Assembly (NCBI GenBank): GCA_036504335.1
Contig: DASXVJ010000019.1
Location: forward strand, 4,307 to 68,306
Origin: Fen-183 sp036504335
Lineage (GTDB): Bacteria > Acidobacteriota > Thermoanaerobaculia > UBA5066
Direction of reading: 5' to 3'
DNA length: 64,000 nt
Shown: positions 14,347 through 22,257 of the stretch, one piece after another
Layout of the letters: every line of letters begins with the position of its first letter
Position numbering within the stretch: position 1 is the first letter of the stretch
The notes under the pieces: generated by a model
What the model saw: only the letters and a program-made list of their open reading frames with translations
What the model was told of the DNA's origin: nothing
Databases searched by the model: none
Position numbers and translations under genes: made by a program

Positions 14347-16755
14347 TCAGCCCGGCGGGCCGCCGTCTTTCCCGGGCTTCGGGAGCGGGGCCGCGAGCTT
14401 CGGGGCGTCCGTGAGCGTGACCTCGTCGCCCTTCGTCTCGCCGCGCTTCGGCGCGTAGATCGCGCGCTGGAGGTACTGCGGGAGGTTCGCGACGCCGTGT
14501 GGCTGGTCGCCGCACATCTCGGTCGGCTGCGTCCCGTTCACGAACGCCATGAGGACGACCTTCGTGCAGCCGGGGGCGGCGCGATAGCCGGTCGCCTCGT
14601 CCACGGGCACGAGGACGACGCCCTGCGGCGTTTCGAATTCGTCCGCCGCCGTCACGATCCCTTCGGCCTTCATCCGCTCGACGATCCTCGCGAAGATCGG
14701 AAGCGCCACCTCGGCGCCCTGCGCGTGCGAGCCGCCCGCCAGGGGCTTCCTCGTGTCGTGGCCGACCCAGACCGCGATCGTGTGCCTCGGCGTCATGCCG
14801 ATGAACCACGCGTCGGAGTACTCATTCGTCGTGCCCGTCTTGCCCGCGAGGTTCAGGCCGAGCTTCGCGGCGGACGCGGCCGTCCCGCGCTGGACGACGC
14901 CGCGCATCATCCCGAGCAGGACGTAGGCCGAGGCGGGCGACGTCGCCTCCTTCGGCTCGGGCGACCACTGTTCGAGGGTGATCCCGTCGGCGTTGCGGAT
15001 CTTCTCGATGAACGCGGGCTTGTAGACGAGGCCGCCGGCCGCGACGGACGCGTACGCGGACGCCATCTCCATCGGCGTCACCTCGAACGCGCCGAGCGCG
15101 AGCGAGGGGTAGGCGAGGAGGTTCTGCCGGATCCCGAGGCGCCGCGCCGTCTCGAGGACCGTCTTCGTGCCGACGAGCAGGTCCACGCGCACCGTCGCAA
15201 GGTTGACCGAGTGCTCGAGGGCGTACTGGTACGTGATGATCCCGTTGTACTTCTTCTCGAAGTTCTGCGGCTGCCAGGGCTCCTGCTTCGGGTCGATCGT
15301 GATCGAGATCGGCGCGTCGAGAACCGTGTCCGCGGGCGTGAAGCCCTGCTCGATCGCCGTCAGGAAGACGACGGGCTTGAACGCCGACCCGACCTGCCGC
15401 AGCGCCTGGACGGCGCGGTCGAACTTCGAACGGTTGAAGTCGTAGCCCCCGACGAGCGCCCGGACGGCGCCCGTGCCGTTCTCGAGGACGACCGCGGCGC
15501 CCTCGACGTTCGGGTCCTGCGTCACGATCGCCTCGGACTTGCCCGCGTCGTTCGTCAGCGTCTCGATCTGGATGACGTCGCCGCGTGCGACGGCCTTCGC
15601 CGGATTCTCGGCCCGGGTCCACCTGAAGGCCGCGGCCGGGAGCGCGAAGCGCTTGTCCCCGACGCGCACCTCGGCGCCGTTCTTCGACGTCGAAAGGACG
15701 ACGGCCGTCATGACGTCGGAGGAAGAGCCGTCGGACCACGACGGGTCTTTCCAGGTGTCGGGGTCGGTTCCCTCGGCCACGAGGTTGCGCGGCTTCCGGA
15801 ACCCGGAGCGCCGGTCCTGGCGCCGGAGACCCCAGCGCAGCGCGTCCTCGGCGAAGCGCTGGAGGCGCGGGTCGAGCGTCGAGTCGACGCGCAGGCCCTC
15901 CCGGTAGAGCTCGGTCTCGCCGTACTGCTTTTCGAGATACTGCCGGATCTCCTCGCAGAAGTACGGCCCCACCGTGGACTCCCGCGTTCCTTTGGAGACC
16001 TCGATCGGCGTCGCCGCGGCTGCGGCACGCTGGTCCTCCGAGATGTACCCCTCCTCGCGCATCCGGCGGAGGACGAAGTCGCGCCGATTCTTCGCGGCCG
16101 CCGCGTTCCGCACGGGCGAGTAGTACGCCGGGCGCTGGATGATCCCGGCGAGGAGCGCGGCCTCGGGCAGCGTCAGGGCCTTCGCGTCGTGGCCGAAGTA
16201 CCAGCGCGAGGCCGCCTCGACGCCGTAGTTCCCGTGCCCCCACGGGATCTGGTTCAGGTACATCGTCAGGATCTGGTCCTTCGAGAACTGCCGCTCGATC
16301 TCGACCGTCAGGAAGGCCTCGTTCACCTTGCGGGCGATCGTCTTCTCGGGCGTGAGAAACACCGCGCGGGCGAGCTGCTGCGTGAGCGTGGAGGCCCCCT
16401 GGGACATCCGTCGCGTCGCGAGGTCCTTCAGGGCCGCGCCTCCGATGCGGATCAGGTCGATGCCGCTGTGGTCGTAGAAGCGCGCGTCCTCGGCCGCGAG
16501 GAGCGCCCTGACCATGACCTCCGGGATGTCCTTGCGGTCGACGAGGACGCGGCGCTCGATCGCGAACCGCGCGATCGTCGACCCGTCGGCGCCGCGGATC
16601 TCTGTGACGATGTCCGGCCGGTACGTCGCGAGCTCGGAGACCTTCGGAATGCGGATCGCCCGGGAAAGGCCGTACCCGGCTCCGACTCCGAGGCCCGCCA
16701 CGAGGAGAACGGGGACGAGGAGGACGGCGAGGGCCGCGACGCGGCGTGCGCTCAC
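14347..16755 (-). CDS. Class A penicillin-binding protein (PBP1A type)
   Basis: An 802-aa inner-membrane peptidoglycan synthase. After a short cytosolic tail and one TM helix (VAALAVLLVPVLLVAGLGVGAG) come the GT51 motifs EDARFYDHSGID and QGASTLTQQLAR (residues ~90-140). The transpeptidase follows with SxxK as SAFK near 457, SxN as SVN near 518 and KTGT near 638. A Pro-rich C-tail ends at the rplI boundary. I chose GTG 16755, which leaves about 5 residues before the TM helix; an ATG at 16813 would add 19 residues but overlaps the divergent gene. Confidence 0.9.
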   Translation of the reverse strand: MSARRVAALAVLLVPVLLVAGLGVGAGYGLSRAIRIPKVSELATYRPDIVTEIRGADGSTIARFAIERRVLVDRKDIPEVMVRALLAAEDARFYDHSGIDLIRIGGAALKDLATRRMSQGASTLTQQLARAVFLTPEKTIARKVNEAFLTVEIERQFSKDQILTMYLNQIPWGHGNYGVEAASRWYFGHDAKALTLPEAALLAGIIQRPAYYSPVRNAAAAKNRRDFVLRRMREEGYISEDQRAAAAATPIEVSKGTRESTVGPYFCEEIRQYLEKQYGETELYREGLRVDSTLDPRLQRFAEDALRWGLRRQDRRSGFRKPRNLVAEGTDPDTWKDPSWSDGSSSDVMTAVVLSTSKNGAEVRVGDKRFALPAAAFRWTRAENPAKAVARGDVIQIETLTNDAGKSEAIVTQDPNVEGAAVVLENGTGAVRALVGGYDFNRSKFDRAVQALRQVGSAFKPVVFLTAIEQGFTPADTVLDAPISITIDPKQEPWQPQNFEKKYNGIITYQYALEHSVNLATVRVDLLVGTKTVLETARRLGIRQNLLAYPSLALGAFEVTPMEMASAYASVAAGGLVYKPAFIEKIRNADGITLEQWSPEPKEATSPASAYVLLGMMRGVVQRGTAASAAKLGLNLAGKTGTTNEYSDAWFIGMTPRHTIAVWVGHDTRKPLAGGSHAQGAEVALPIFARIVERMKAEGIVTAADEFETPQGVVLVPVDEATGYRAAPGCTKVVLMAFVNGTQPTEMCGDQPHGVANLPQYLQRAIYAPKRGETKGDEVTLTDAPKLAAPLPKPGKDGGPPG

Positions 16756-16810
16756 GGCCCATTCTCGCACGCGCAAAACGCGTGGTACTTTCGCGCTTCG
16801 CGGAGGACGC

Positions 16811-17275
16811 ATGACCGAGACCTCACCGCCGCCCGTGCCCGCGCCGCAGATTCCGAAGCTCCCCACGACGCTGCCGTTCGAGGACGAGGCGGGCCGCTCC
16901 CGGCGCGACGGCTGCCTGAAGTGGGGCCTCGTGGGCTGCGCCGGGGCGTCGGTCGTCCTGATCGTCGGGATGCTCTTCGTGCTCTCGAACGCGAAGAAGC
17001 TCATGGGTCTCGCCTTCGAGAAGATCGGCGACCAGGTCGCCGCGGCCGCGGCGCCCGAGGTGACCCCGGCGGAGAAAGAGCGCTTCCGGACGGCGCTCAC
17101 CGCGTTCGCCGAGCGCGCGAAGGCCGGCACGGCGCCGCCCGCCGTCATTCAGGCGTGGCAGTCGCAGGTGACGGGCGCTCTCGCGGACGGCCGCGTGACG
17201 GCGGACGAGATGCATGCCCTGACGGCCTGGCTCGAGACGTCCGGCGCGGCGCCGCCGCCGGCGCCCGCGAAATAG
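16811..17275 (+). CDS. Small single-pass membrane protein
   Basis: A 154-aa protein with a Pro-rich N-terminus, one TM helix at about residues 38-60 (WGLVGCAGASVVLIVGMLFVL) and a helical domain (TPAEKERFRTALTAFAERAKAGTAP...QVTGALADGRVTADEMHALTAWLE). I do not recognise the family. A GGAGG site precedes the ATG. It diverges from the PBP gene and ends 4 nt before uvrB, so it is probably co-transcribed with uvrB. Confidence 0.7.
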   Translation: MTETSPPPVPAPQIPKLPTTLPFEDEAGRSRRDGCLKWGLVGCAGASVVLIVGMLFVLSNAKKLMGLAFEKIGDQVAAAAAPEVTPAEKERFRTALTAFAERAKAGTAPPAVIQAWQSQVTGALADGRVTADEMHALTAWLETSGAAPPPAPAK

Positions 17276-17279
17276 CCTC

Positions 17280-19262
17280 GTGACGGATTTCCAGGTCCTC
17301 TCCCCGCTCACGCCGCAGGGAGACCAGCCGCGGGCGATCGAGCAGCTCGTCGCGGGCTACCGCGAGGGGCGGGAAAAGCAGGTCCTCCTCGGCGTCACGG
17401 GCTCCGGCAAGACGTTCACGATGGCGAAGGTCGTCGAGGCGCTGAACCGTCCGACGCTCGTCCTCTCGCACAACAAGACGCTCGCGGCCCAGCTCTACCA
17501 GGAGTTCCGATCCTTCTTCCCGAAGAACCGCGTCGAGTACTTCGTCTCGTATTACGACTACTACCAGCCGGAGGCGTACGTCCCGCAGTCCGACACGTAC
17601 ATCGAGAAAGAGACGGACATCAACGAGGAGATCGACAAGCTCCGGATCGCGGCGACCGCCGCGCTCTTCGAGCGGCGCGACGTCCTGATCGTGGCCTCCG
17701 TCTCGTGCATCTACGGCCTCGGCAGCCCCGAGTCGTTCGGGAAGATGGCGATCGAGATCGAGAAGGGCGCCCGGTACGGGATGACGTGGTACCTCAAGCG
17801 CCTCGTCGAGGCCCAGTACGAGCGCACCAACATGGACCTCTCGCGCGGAACGTTCCGCGTGCGCGGGGACGTCCTCGACGTCGTTCCGTCGTACGAGGAG
17901 CTGGGACTGAGGGTCGAGTTCTTCGGCGACGAGATCGAGCGGATCACGCGCTTCGAGACCGTGACGGGCCGGAACGTCGGGGAGATTCCGCGCTTCGAGC
18001 TCTTCCCGAAGTCGCACTACGTCACCCCGGAAGAGGTCCGCAAGCGCGCGCTCGGGTCCATCGAGGCAGAGCTCGTCGTGCGGCTCGAGGAGCTCAAGGA
18101 GCAGAACAAGCTGCTCGAAGCCCAGCGCCTCGAGCAGCGGACGCGCTTCGATCTCGAGATGATGCGCGAGATCGGCTACTGCGCCGGGATCGAGAACTAC
18201 TCGCGCCACCTGTCGGGCCGCAAGGCGGGCGAGCCGCCGCCGACGCTCCTCGACTACTTCCCGTCCGACTACCTCACGATCGTCGACGAGAGCCACCAGA
18301 CGATCCCCCAGGTGCGCGCGATGTACCACGGCGACCAGTCCCGCAAGAAGACGCTCGTCGAGTACGGTTTCCGCCTCCCGTCCGCCCTCGACAACCGGCC
18401 GCTCCAGTTCGAGGAGTGGCTCGAGCGGACCGGCCAGAGGCTCTTCGTCTCGGCGACGCCCGCGCCCTACGAGCTGCAGGAGACGGGGGGCGAGGTCGTC
18501 GAGCAGGTGCTCCGCCCGACGGGCCTCCTCGACCCGCCGATCTTCGTGAGGCCCGTGAAGGGCCAGGTCGACGACCTGCTCTCGAGCGTCAAGGAGCGGA
18601 CCGCGAGGAACGAGCGCACGCTCGTCACGACGCTCACGAAGCGCATGGCCGAGGACCTCACGAACTACTTCCTCGAGCTCGGAATCCGCGTGCGGTACCT
18701 CCACAGCGACGTCGAGACGCTCGAGCGCGTCCAGATCGTGGGCGACTTCCGCCGCGGCGTGTTCGACGTCCTCGTGGGCGTCAACCTCCTGCGCGAGGGT
18801 CTCGACCTGCCCGAGGTCTCGCTCGTGGCGGTTCTCGACGCCGACAAGGAGGGGTTCCTGAGGTCCGAGACGTCGCTCATCCAGACGGCCGGCCGCGCGG
18901 CGCGCAACGTGAACGGCATCGCCGTCTTCTACGCGGACAGGATCACGGACTCGATGAGGCGCGCGATGAGCGAGACCGAGCGACGCCGGAAGATCCAGGG
19001 CGACTGGAACACCGAGCACGGCATCGTGCCCGAGTCGATCGTGAAGTCCCTCGACTCGCCGCTTCTCCAGATGGCGGACCTCGACTACCTCGAGCCGAGC
19101 GGCGTCGAACGGCGGCCGAAGGCGAAGGACCTGCCCTCCCTCGACCGCGAGATCGCGGATCTCGAGAGGGAGATGAAGGTCGCCGCGAAGGAGCTGGAGT
19201 TCGAGAAGGCCGCCCAGCTGCGCGACCGAATCCGGGAGCTGAGGCAGATGAAGCTGTTCTGA
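17280..19262 (+). CDS. uvrB: Excinuclease ABC subunit B
   Basis: A 660-aa SF2 helicase-like damage-verification subunit of nucleotide excision repair. Walker A is GVTGSGKT (residues 38-45), the damage-wedge beta-hairpin is SYYDYYQPEAYVPQSDTYIEK, the DEAD-like box is VDESH, and motifs V/VI are GVNLLREGLDLPEVSLVAVLDADKEGFLRS and QTAGRAARN. A C-terminal UVR domain (DLEREMKVAAKELEFEKAAQLRDRIREL) binds UvrC. The start is GTG. Confidence 0.97.
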   Translation: MTDFQVLSPLTPQGDQPRAIEQLVAGYREGREKQVLLGVTGSGKTFTMAKVVEALNRPTLVLSHNKTLAAQLYQEFRSFFPKNRVEYFVSYYDYYQPEAYVPQSDTYIEKETDINEEIDKLRIAATAALFERRDVLIVASVSCIYGLGSPESFGKMAIEIEKGARYGMTWYLKRLVEAQYERTNMDLSRGTFRVRGDVLDVVPSYEELGLRVEFFGDEIERITRFETVTGRNVGEIPRFELFPKSHYVTPEEVRKRALGSIEAELVVRLEELKEQNKLLEAQRLEQRTRFDLEMMREIGYCAGIENYSRHLSGRKAGEPPPTLLDYFPSDYLTIVDESHQTIPQVRAMYHGDQSRKKTLVEYGFRLPSALDNRPLQFEEWLERTGQRLFVSATPAPYELQETGGEVVEQVLRPTGLLDPPIFVRPVKGQVDDLLSSVKERTARNERTLVTTLTKRMAEDLTNYFLELGIRVRYLHSDVETLERVQIVGDFRRGVFDVLVGVNLLREGLDLPEVSLVAVLDADKEGFLRSETSLIQTAGRAARNVNGIAVFYADRITDSMRRAMSETERRRKIQGDWNTEHGIVPESIVKSLDSPLLQMADLDYLEPSGVERRPKAKDLPSLDREIADLEREMKVAAKELEFEKAAQLRDRIRELRQMKLF

Positions 19263-19333
19263 GGCCTTGCGTTGAAATAGCGGCGGCGCGGGCGGCGAGG
19301 GACTATCTTTGCCCGAGAAAGGAGTGCCCGGCG

Positions 19334-19411
19334 ATGAAACGCGTCCTCTTCCTCGCCGCCATCGTGGCGCTCGTCTTCTTCGCGTGCCCGGCGCACTCCG
19401 TGATCGCCTGA
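19334..19411 (+). CDS. Very small hydrophobic peptide
   Basis: A 25-codon frame, MKRVLFLAAIVALVFFACPA followed by HSVIA, resembling a lone signal peptide or TM helix. It has a good AAAGGAG ribosome site 9 nt before the ATG and a possible -10 (TATCTT, 19304-19309). A cysteine follows the hydrophobic core, but no lipobox is convincing. Function is unknown; it may be a small membrane peptide or a relic cut by element insertion at the adjacent tRNA. Confidence 0.4.
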   Translation: MKRVLFLAAIVALVFFACPAHSVIA

Positions 19412-19434
19412 CGCGGCCGGCGCGTCCGAAAGAA

Positions 19435-19511
19435 TGGTGGGCCCGACAGGGATCGAACCTGCGACAAGCGGTTTAGGAAACCGCTGCTCTATCCAACTGA
19501 GCTACGGGCCC
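19435..19511 (-). tRNA. tRNA-Arg (anticodon CCU), attachment site of the element
   Basis: On the minus strand the cloverleaf starts GGGCCCG (pairing with CGGGCCC) and has D arm GTTGGATAGAGC, anticodon loop TTCCTAA and T-loop TTCGATC. It ends ACCA with CCA encoded. The 5' half (19473-19511) is the left copy of a 39-bp repeat; the right copy is at 34058-34096. The sequence upstream of the tRNA 5' end now belongs to the element, so the element must supply the promoter. Confidence 0.93.
19473..19511. repeat. Left attachment repeat (39 bp)
   Basis: Identical over 39 bp to 34058-34096. It covers the tRNA-Arg 5' half up to and including the anticodon-loop bases CCTAA. It also contains the integrase stop codon. 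Confidence 0.9.
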
Positions 19512-20729
19512 GGTGTTTGTTTTCAGCGACTTACCAGAACGGCCTCGGGACGAACTAGGTGCATTCGTGCTCACCTTTGGCCCCCTTTTGGCCCCAACTT
19601 TTCCGACGAGCGATAGTACCCGATCGGTCCGCGTCGCGGTGCGCTTCTCGGCTTCCCAGCGTTCCATGCCGTCGCGGCTGCTCTCGTCGTAGTGGTTGCG
19701 CGTGGTCTTCGTGTCGGTGTGTCCGAGGTTTTTCGAGACGGCGTCGATCGTCGCGCCGCTGTCCCGGAGGAGCGTCGCGTTCTCGGCCCGGGCCCACCCG
19801 ACCGTCGTCTTCTTCGGGACGCCCGCGCGCTCACACGCGGCCTCGAGCGTCCGGCGGAGCGAGGAGAGAGAGAGCGGGTGCCGGGCCTTTTCGCGCCGGC
19901 CGGCCTCGTGCGCTCGGCGATAACTCACGACGCCGAGCAGCGGCGCCTCGGGCTCGAGGTCTGCCGGGAGACCGCGAAGCCACAGGCGGAGCGTCTTCGT
20001 CAGGCCGCGGCTAATCGGCTTCTCTACGATCTCGCGCCGGCGACTCTTCCGCCCCTTGCAGCGGCGGACGCGGAGGACGCCGTGTTTCAGGTCCACGTCG
20101 CCGACCTCGAGGCGCCGGATCTCAGCTTCGCGGATTCCGGTATGCAGCCCGATCTCGAGCGCCGTGCGCGCGAGGGTGCCGACCGGGAGTTCGCGGAGGA
20201 GTCGGCCGAGCTCGTCGGCCTTGAGCGTCTTCGGCTGGCGCGCCGGTAGCTCGAGGGGTGGCATCGAGGGCACCGGCAGCTCGGCGACCTTGAGGGCCGT
20301 GCGGAGGATCACGAGGGCATTGTGGAGCGCTCGGCCTTTCGAGTCGGTCGCGCGCTTGCCCCATCCGACGAAGTCGACGAGGTCCGAGCGCCGGAGGTCC
20401 GCGTCGGCCGCCTCGCCGCGCCACCGGACGAACAGGAACCGCGCCTGCGAGATGCTCCGAAGGTGCGCCGCTGACTTTCCGAGCGCCGAGCACTCGCGGC
20501 TGTAGGCGTCCAGGACGCCCGGTATCGTCGGCGGGGGAGTCAGGTCCGGGACGCTGATTCCGAAGCTCCTGAGGGCGGCGCGACCCTGCAGCGTGTCGCG
20601 CAGGAGCTCGGCCTCCTCGCGCGTGCGAAAAGTCTTCTTCACGCGCCGGCCGCTGACCATGATGCGAAGCCGGAACTTACCGCCGCGCGTCTTCGCGATG
20701 CCGTCAGAGAAGCCGGGGGGGCGCTTCAT
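19473..20729 (-). CDS. int: Tyrosine recombinase / integrase
   Basis: A 418-aa phage integrase. The N-terminus has an AP2-like arm-binding segment (GKFRLRIMVSGRRVKKTFRTREEAE), followed by a SAM-like core-binding domain (residues ~80-160). The catalytic domain shows HTGIREAEIRRLEVGDVD (first Arg), then GWARAENATLL where HxxR is expected (the His is not visible), then LGHTDTKTTRNHYD with the His and the nucleophilic Tyr. The last ~13 residues are encoded by the tRNA half in the att site. ATG 20729 overlaps the upstream stop. Confidence 0.88.
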   Translation of the reverse strand: MKRPPGFSDGIAKTRGGKFRLRIMVSGRRVKKTFRTREEAELLRDTLQGRAALRSFGISVPDLTPPPTIPGVLDAYSRECSALGKSAAHLRSISQARFLFVRWRGEAADADLRRSDLVDFVGWGKRATDSKGRALHNALVILRTALKVAELPVPSMPPLELPARQPKTLKADELGRLLRELPVGTLARTALEIGLHTGIREAEIRRLEVGDVDLKHGVLRVRRCKGRKSRRREIVEKPISRGLTKTLRLWLRGLPADLEPEAPLLGVVSYRRAHEAGRREKARHPLSLSSLRRTLEAACERAGVPKKTTVGWARAENATLLRDSGATIDAVSKNLGHTDTKTTRNHYDESSRDGMERWEAEKRTATRTDRVLSLVGKVGAKRGPKVSTNAPSSSRGRSGKSLKTNTGPVAQLDRAAVS

Positions 20730-21040
20730 CGCTTCCCACGGGAAAACACGACCGCCGTCCGCTGAAAGGTCTTTCCGTCGGGCTGGCTCATGTAGGTGCG
20801 CGGGACCAGCGTGACCTCGAAGCCCTCCGCTCGACACACTGCGGCGAACTCCTCGGCCTCCGCGTCAGTGTTCGAACGCAGCTCGGCATGAAGCTCGCCG
20901 CCCACGGAATAGCCGACGCCACTGAGTCGCTGCCAGTCCGGCGCGTCGTTCTTGTCGAGCCAGGCTCCGACTCTTCCGTTGTCTGCGCGCGCGAGCACGC
21001 CGAAGAAGCCCCACGGGGGTTCTCTTTTGTCTTCCCTCAC
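20726..21040 (-). CDS. Hypothetical phage protein
   Basis: A 104-aa protein with an N-terminal WGFFGVLARADNGRVGAWLDKNDAPDW and a C-terminal AEEFAAVCRAEGFEVTLVPRTYMSQPDGKTFQRTAVVFSRGK segment. I do not recognise it. GTG 21040 overlaps the upstream stop (GTGA), and its own stop overlaps the integrase ATG, so it is part of the integrase operon. Confidence 0.6.
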   Translation of the reverse strand: MREDKREPPWGFFGVLARADNGRVGAWLDKNDAPDWQRLSGVGYSVGGELHAELRSNTDAEAEEFAAVCRAEGFEVTLVPRTYMSQPDGKTFQRTAVVFSRGKR

Positions 21041-21438
21041 GCCCCCGCCTCCTCCGCCTTCGCGCCCGCGGTCTCCCCGAGTTCCGCTGCGCGCCGCTTC
21101 TTCGTCCAATCGCCCGCCTTCAACCACTCCTCGTTCGCGAGCGCGTTGAAGATCGCCGTGGGCAGGTCGCTGTCCGCCCCGAGGACAACCTCCGAGAGCC
21201 GGTCGAGATCCCCGTCGGCGAGCGGGTCGAGCCCGAGCACGTAGAGACCGACGCCGGCCAGCGTGGCGATCGTCTTTTCGTCCGCCTCCTTGGTCGTCTT
21301 GCCCTCGAACTGACCCGCGTCCCGGAGACGCATGATCTGGGCCTGCTGTTCGGCCGAGAAGTAGCGCTCGAAGATGGGCAACGCCGCGCGGAGATCGGCG
21401 TCGGTGACGGGCGTGGTCCGGTTCTTCGTGTTCTTCAT
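21037..21438 (-). CDS. Hypothetical phage protein
   Basis: A 133-aa acidic protein, MKNTKNRTTPVTDADLRAAL..., mostly helical, with AEQQAQIMRLRDAGQFEGKTTKEADEKTIATLAGVGLYVLG in the middle and an Ala/Glu tail. A GGAGG site precedes the ATG. The family is not recognised. Its size and position after the tail-like gene would suit a small tail-assembly or regulatory protein, but this is only positional. Confidence 0.6.
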   Translation of the reverse strand: MKNTKNRTTPVTDADLRAALPIFERYFSAEQQAQIMRLRDAGQFEGKTTKEADEKTIATLAGVGLYVLGLDPLADGDLDRLSEVVLGADSDLPTAIFNALANEEWLKAGDWTKKRRAAELGETAGAKAEEAGA

Positions 21439-21485
21439 GGGGTGTACCTCCTGCCGGGAAGTCTAGAATTATTCCGGGGGATAAA

Positions 21486-21737
21486 TCAAGGGCACCCCTT
21501 GGCGCGGCGGGTGAGCCAGTGCCGGAAGGGCCCGAACGCGCAGAGGGCGTTCGAGATCACGTCGCCGCGGCTCGCCCCCGGGGCGGTCTTCCGGAGCTCG
21601 AGGACGTAGCGGTCGAGCTGGGCCAGTAGATCCGGCGGGAATCCAACCGAGACTTCCTTCCGCCCGTGGCCGTTCTTCCGGGGCCTCCCGCGCGGGCGGT
21701 GCTTCAGCGTGGAGGGCTTCTTCGGTGTCTTCTTCAT
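21486..21737 (-). CDS. Putative ribbon-helix-helix DNA-binding protein with AT-hook
   Basis: An 83-aa basic protein. The N-terminus has an AT-hook-like RGRPRKNG; the C-terminal part (KEVSVGFPPDLLAQLDRYVLELRKTAPGASRGDVISNALCAFG) resembles a ribbon-helix-helix fold: a beta-strand followed by two helices and SRGDVIxxAL. It is probably a repressor or copy-control regulator of the element. An in-frame GTG 21 nt upstream is an alternative start. Confidence 0.6.
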   Translation of the reverse strand: MKKTPKKPSTLKHRPRGRPRKNGHGRKEVSVGFPPDLLAQLDRYVLELRKTAPGASRGDVISNALCAFGPFRHWLTRRAKGCP

Positions 21738-21813
21738 GGTGCGCGGATTCTCCCTCACGGCTGCAGCGGCACGCCGAATTGGAAAACGGCGGGTCGGTTT
21801 TGTTCGGTGTCGC

Positions 21814-22023
21814 TCACAACGTCTCTGGCTTCGACGCGCATTCGCGAAGGTGCTTGTCGATGCCCATCTCGGAGAGAGTCGGAGTCGGATCGGACTTAGG
21901 CGGGACAGTTTTCGACCCGCCTAAACGTGGGCGGCCGGCGCCCGCCGTTCCTCTGGCGAGTCCGCCGCCCTGCTCGCGCGGGAGCGACTTCTGCGCCGCG
22001 ATGAGCCGCGGCGCTATCCTCAA
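21814..22023 (-). pseudogene. Possible remnant of a phage ParB/methyltransferase-associated protein
   Basis: A TTG-initiated frame of 69 codons whose end reads PTLSEMGIDKHLRECASKPE. It resembles the (P)TLxxLGIxKxxSSxxQ(K)LA linker common in phage proteins, but it stops shortly afterwards. It overlaps a hairpin (21896-21924) and a 16-bp repeat. I regard it as a possible decayed fragment rather than a working gene. Confidence 0.25.
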
Positions 22024-22213
22024 AGCCCCATGTCTACCGGCACGGTCCACGAACCCGGCGCACCGAAGGGCACATTCGACCCGGGCCGGGTGAACTTCTA
22101 CTGCATGAACTGCCGGCGCTTCGTCGTCGCCCCGCCCGGCGCCTCCGCGATGCGCGAGTGTCCGACCGCCGGTTGTCGCAGGCCGACTGGGTTTGGAGCA
22201 TTCGCGAAGGTGC
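21838..22213. repeat. 16-bp direct repeat pair
   Basis: GCATTCGCGAAGGTGC occurs at 21838-21853 and again at 22198-22213, 360 bp apart in the same orientation. Each copy contains the palindrome TTCGCGAA. It may be a binding site or the trace of a small duplication within the element. Confidence 0.45.
21896..21924. promoter_or_regulatory. Inverted repeat, possible terminator or operator
   Basis: TTAGGCGGG (21896-21904) and CCCGCCTAA (21916-21924) form a perfect 9-bp stem with an 11-nt loop rich in T. It lies in the weakly coding stretch 21760-22030 between the tail-like gene and the RHH-like gene. Confidence 0.45.
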
Positions 22214-22257
22214 CGCGGCCTCACGTCAGACTTCAAGGCCCACCACTTTCACGGTGA
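22030..22257 (+). CDS. Small zinc-ribbon-like protein (tentative)
   Basis: A 75-aa frame with YCMNCRRFVVAPPGASAMRECPTAGCRRP, i.e. CxxC then C-x4-C, which could bind one zinc. A TATCCT hexamer at 22015-22020 lies 9 nt before the ATG, and no Shine-Dalgarno is seen. The last ~10 codons overlap the convergent tail-like gene. It would be one of only two plus-strand genes in the element. Confidence 0.4.
   Translation: MSTGTVHEPGAPKGTFDPGRVNFYCMNCRRFVVAPPGASAMRECPTAGCRRPTGFGAFAKVPRPHVRLQGPPLSR

Noticed and set aside
14330..14360. Terminator between the convergent rplI and PBP genes
   Set aside because: The stop codons are one base apart, and no stem followed by a T tract is visible outside the coding regions.
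17145..19019. Very long antisense frames opposite uvrB, fadB, the TPR gene and others
   Set aside because: They mirror the codon structure of high-GC genes on the other strand, are Arg/Leu/Val-rich without domain motifs, and overlap well-recognised genes completely.
19473..19511. Peptides ending GPVAQLDRAAVS near both att sites as protein domains
   Set aside because: This is the translation of the tRNA-Arg 5' half; on the right copy it belongs to a spurious frame over the TMTC-like gene.
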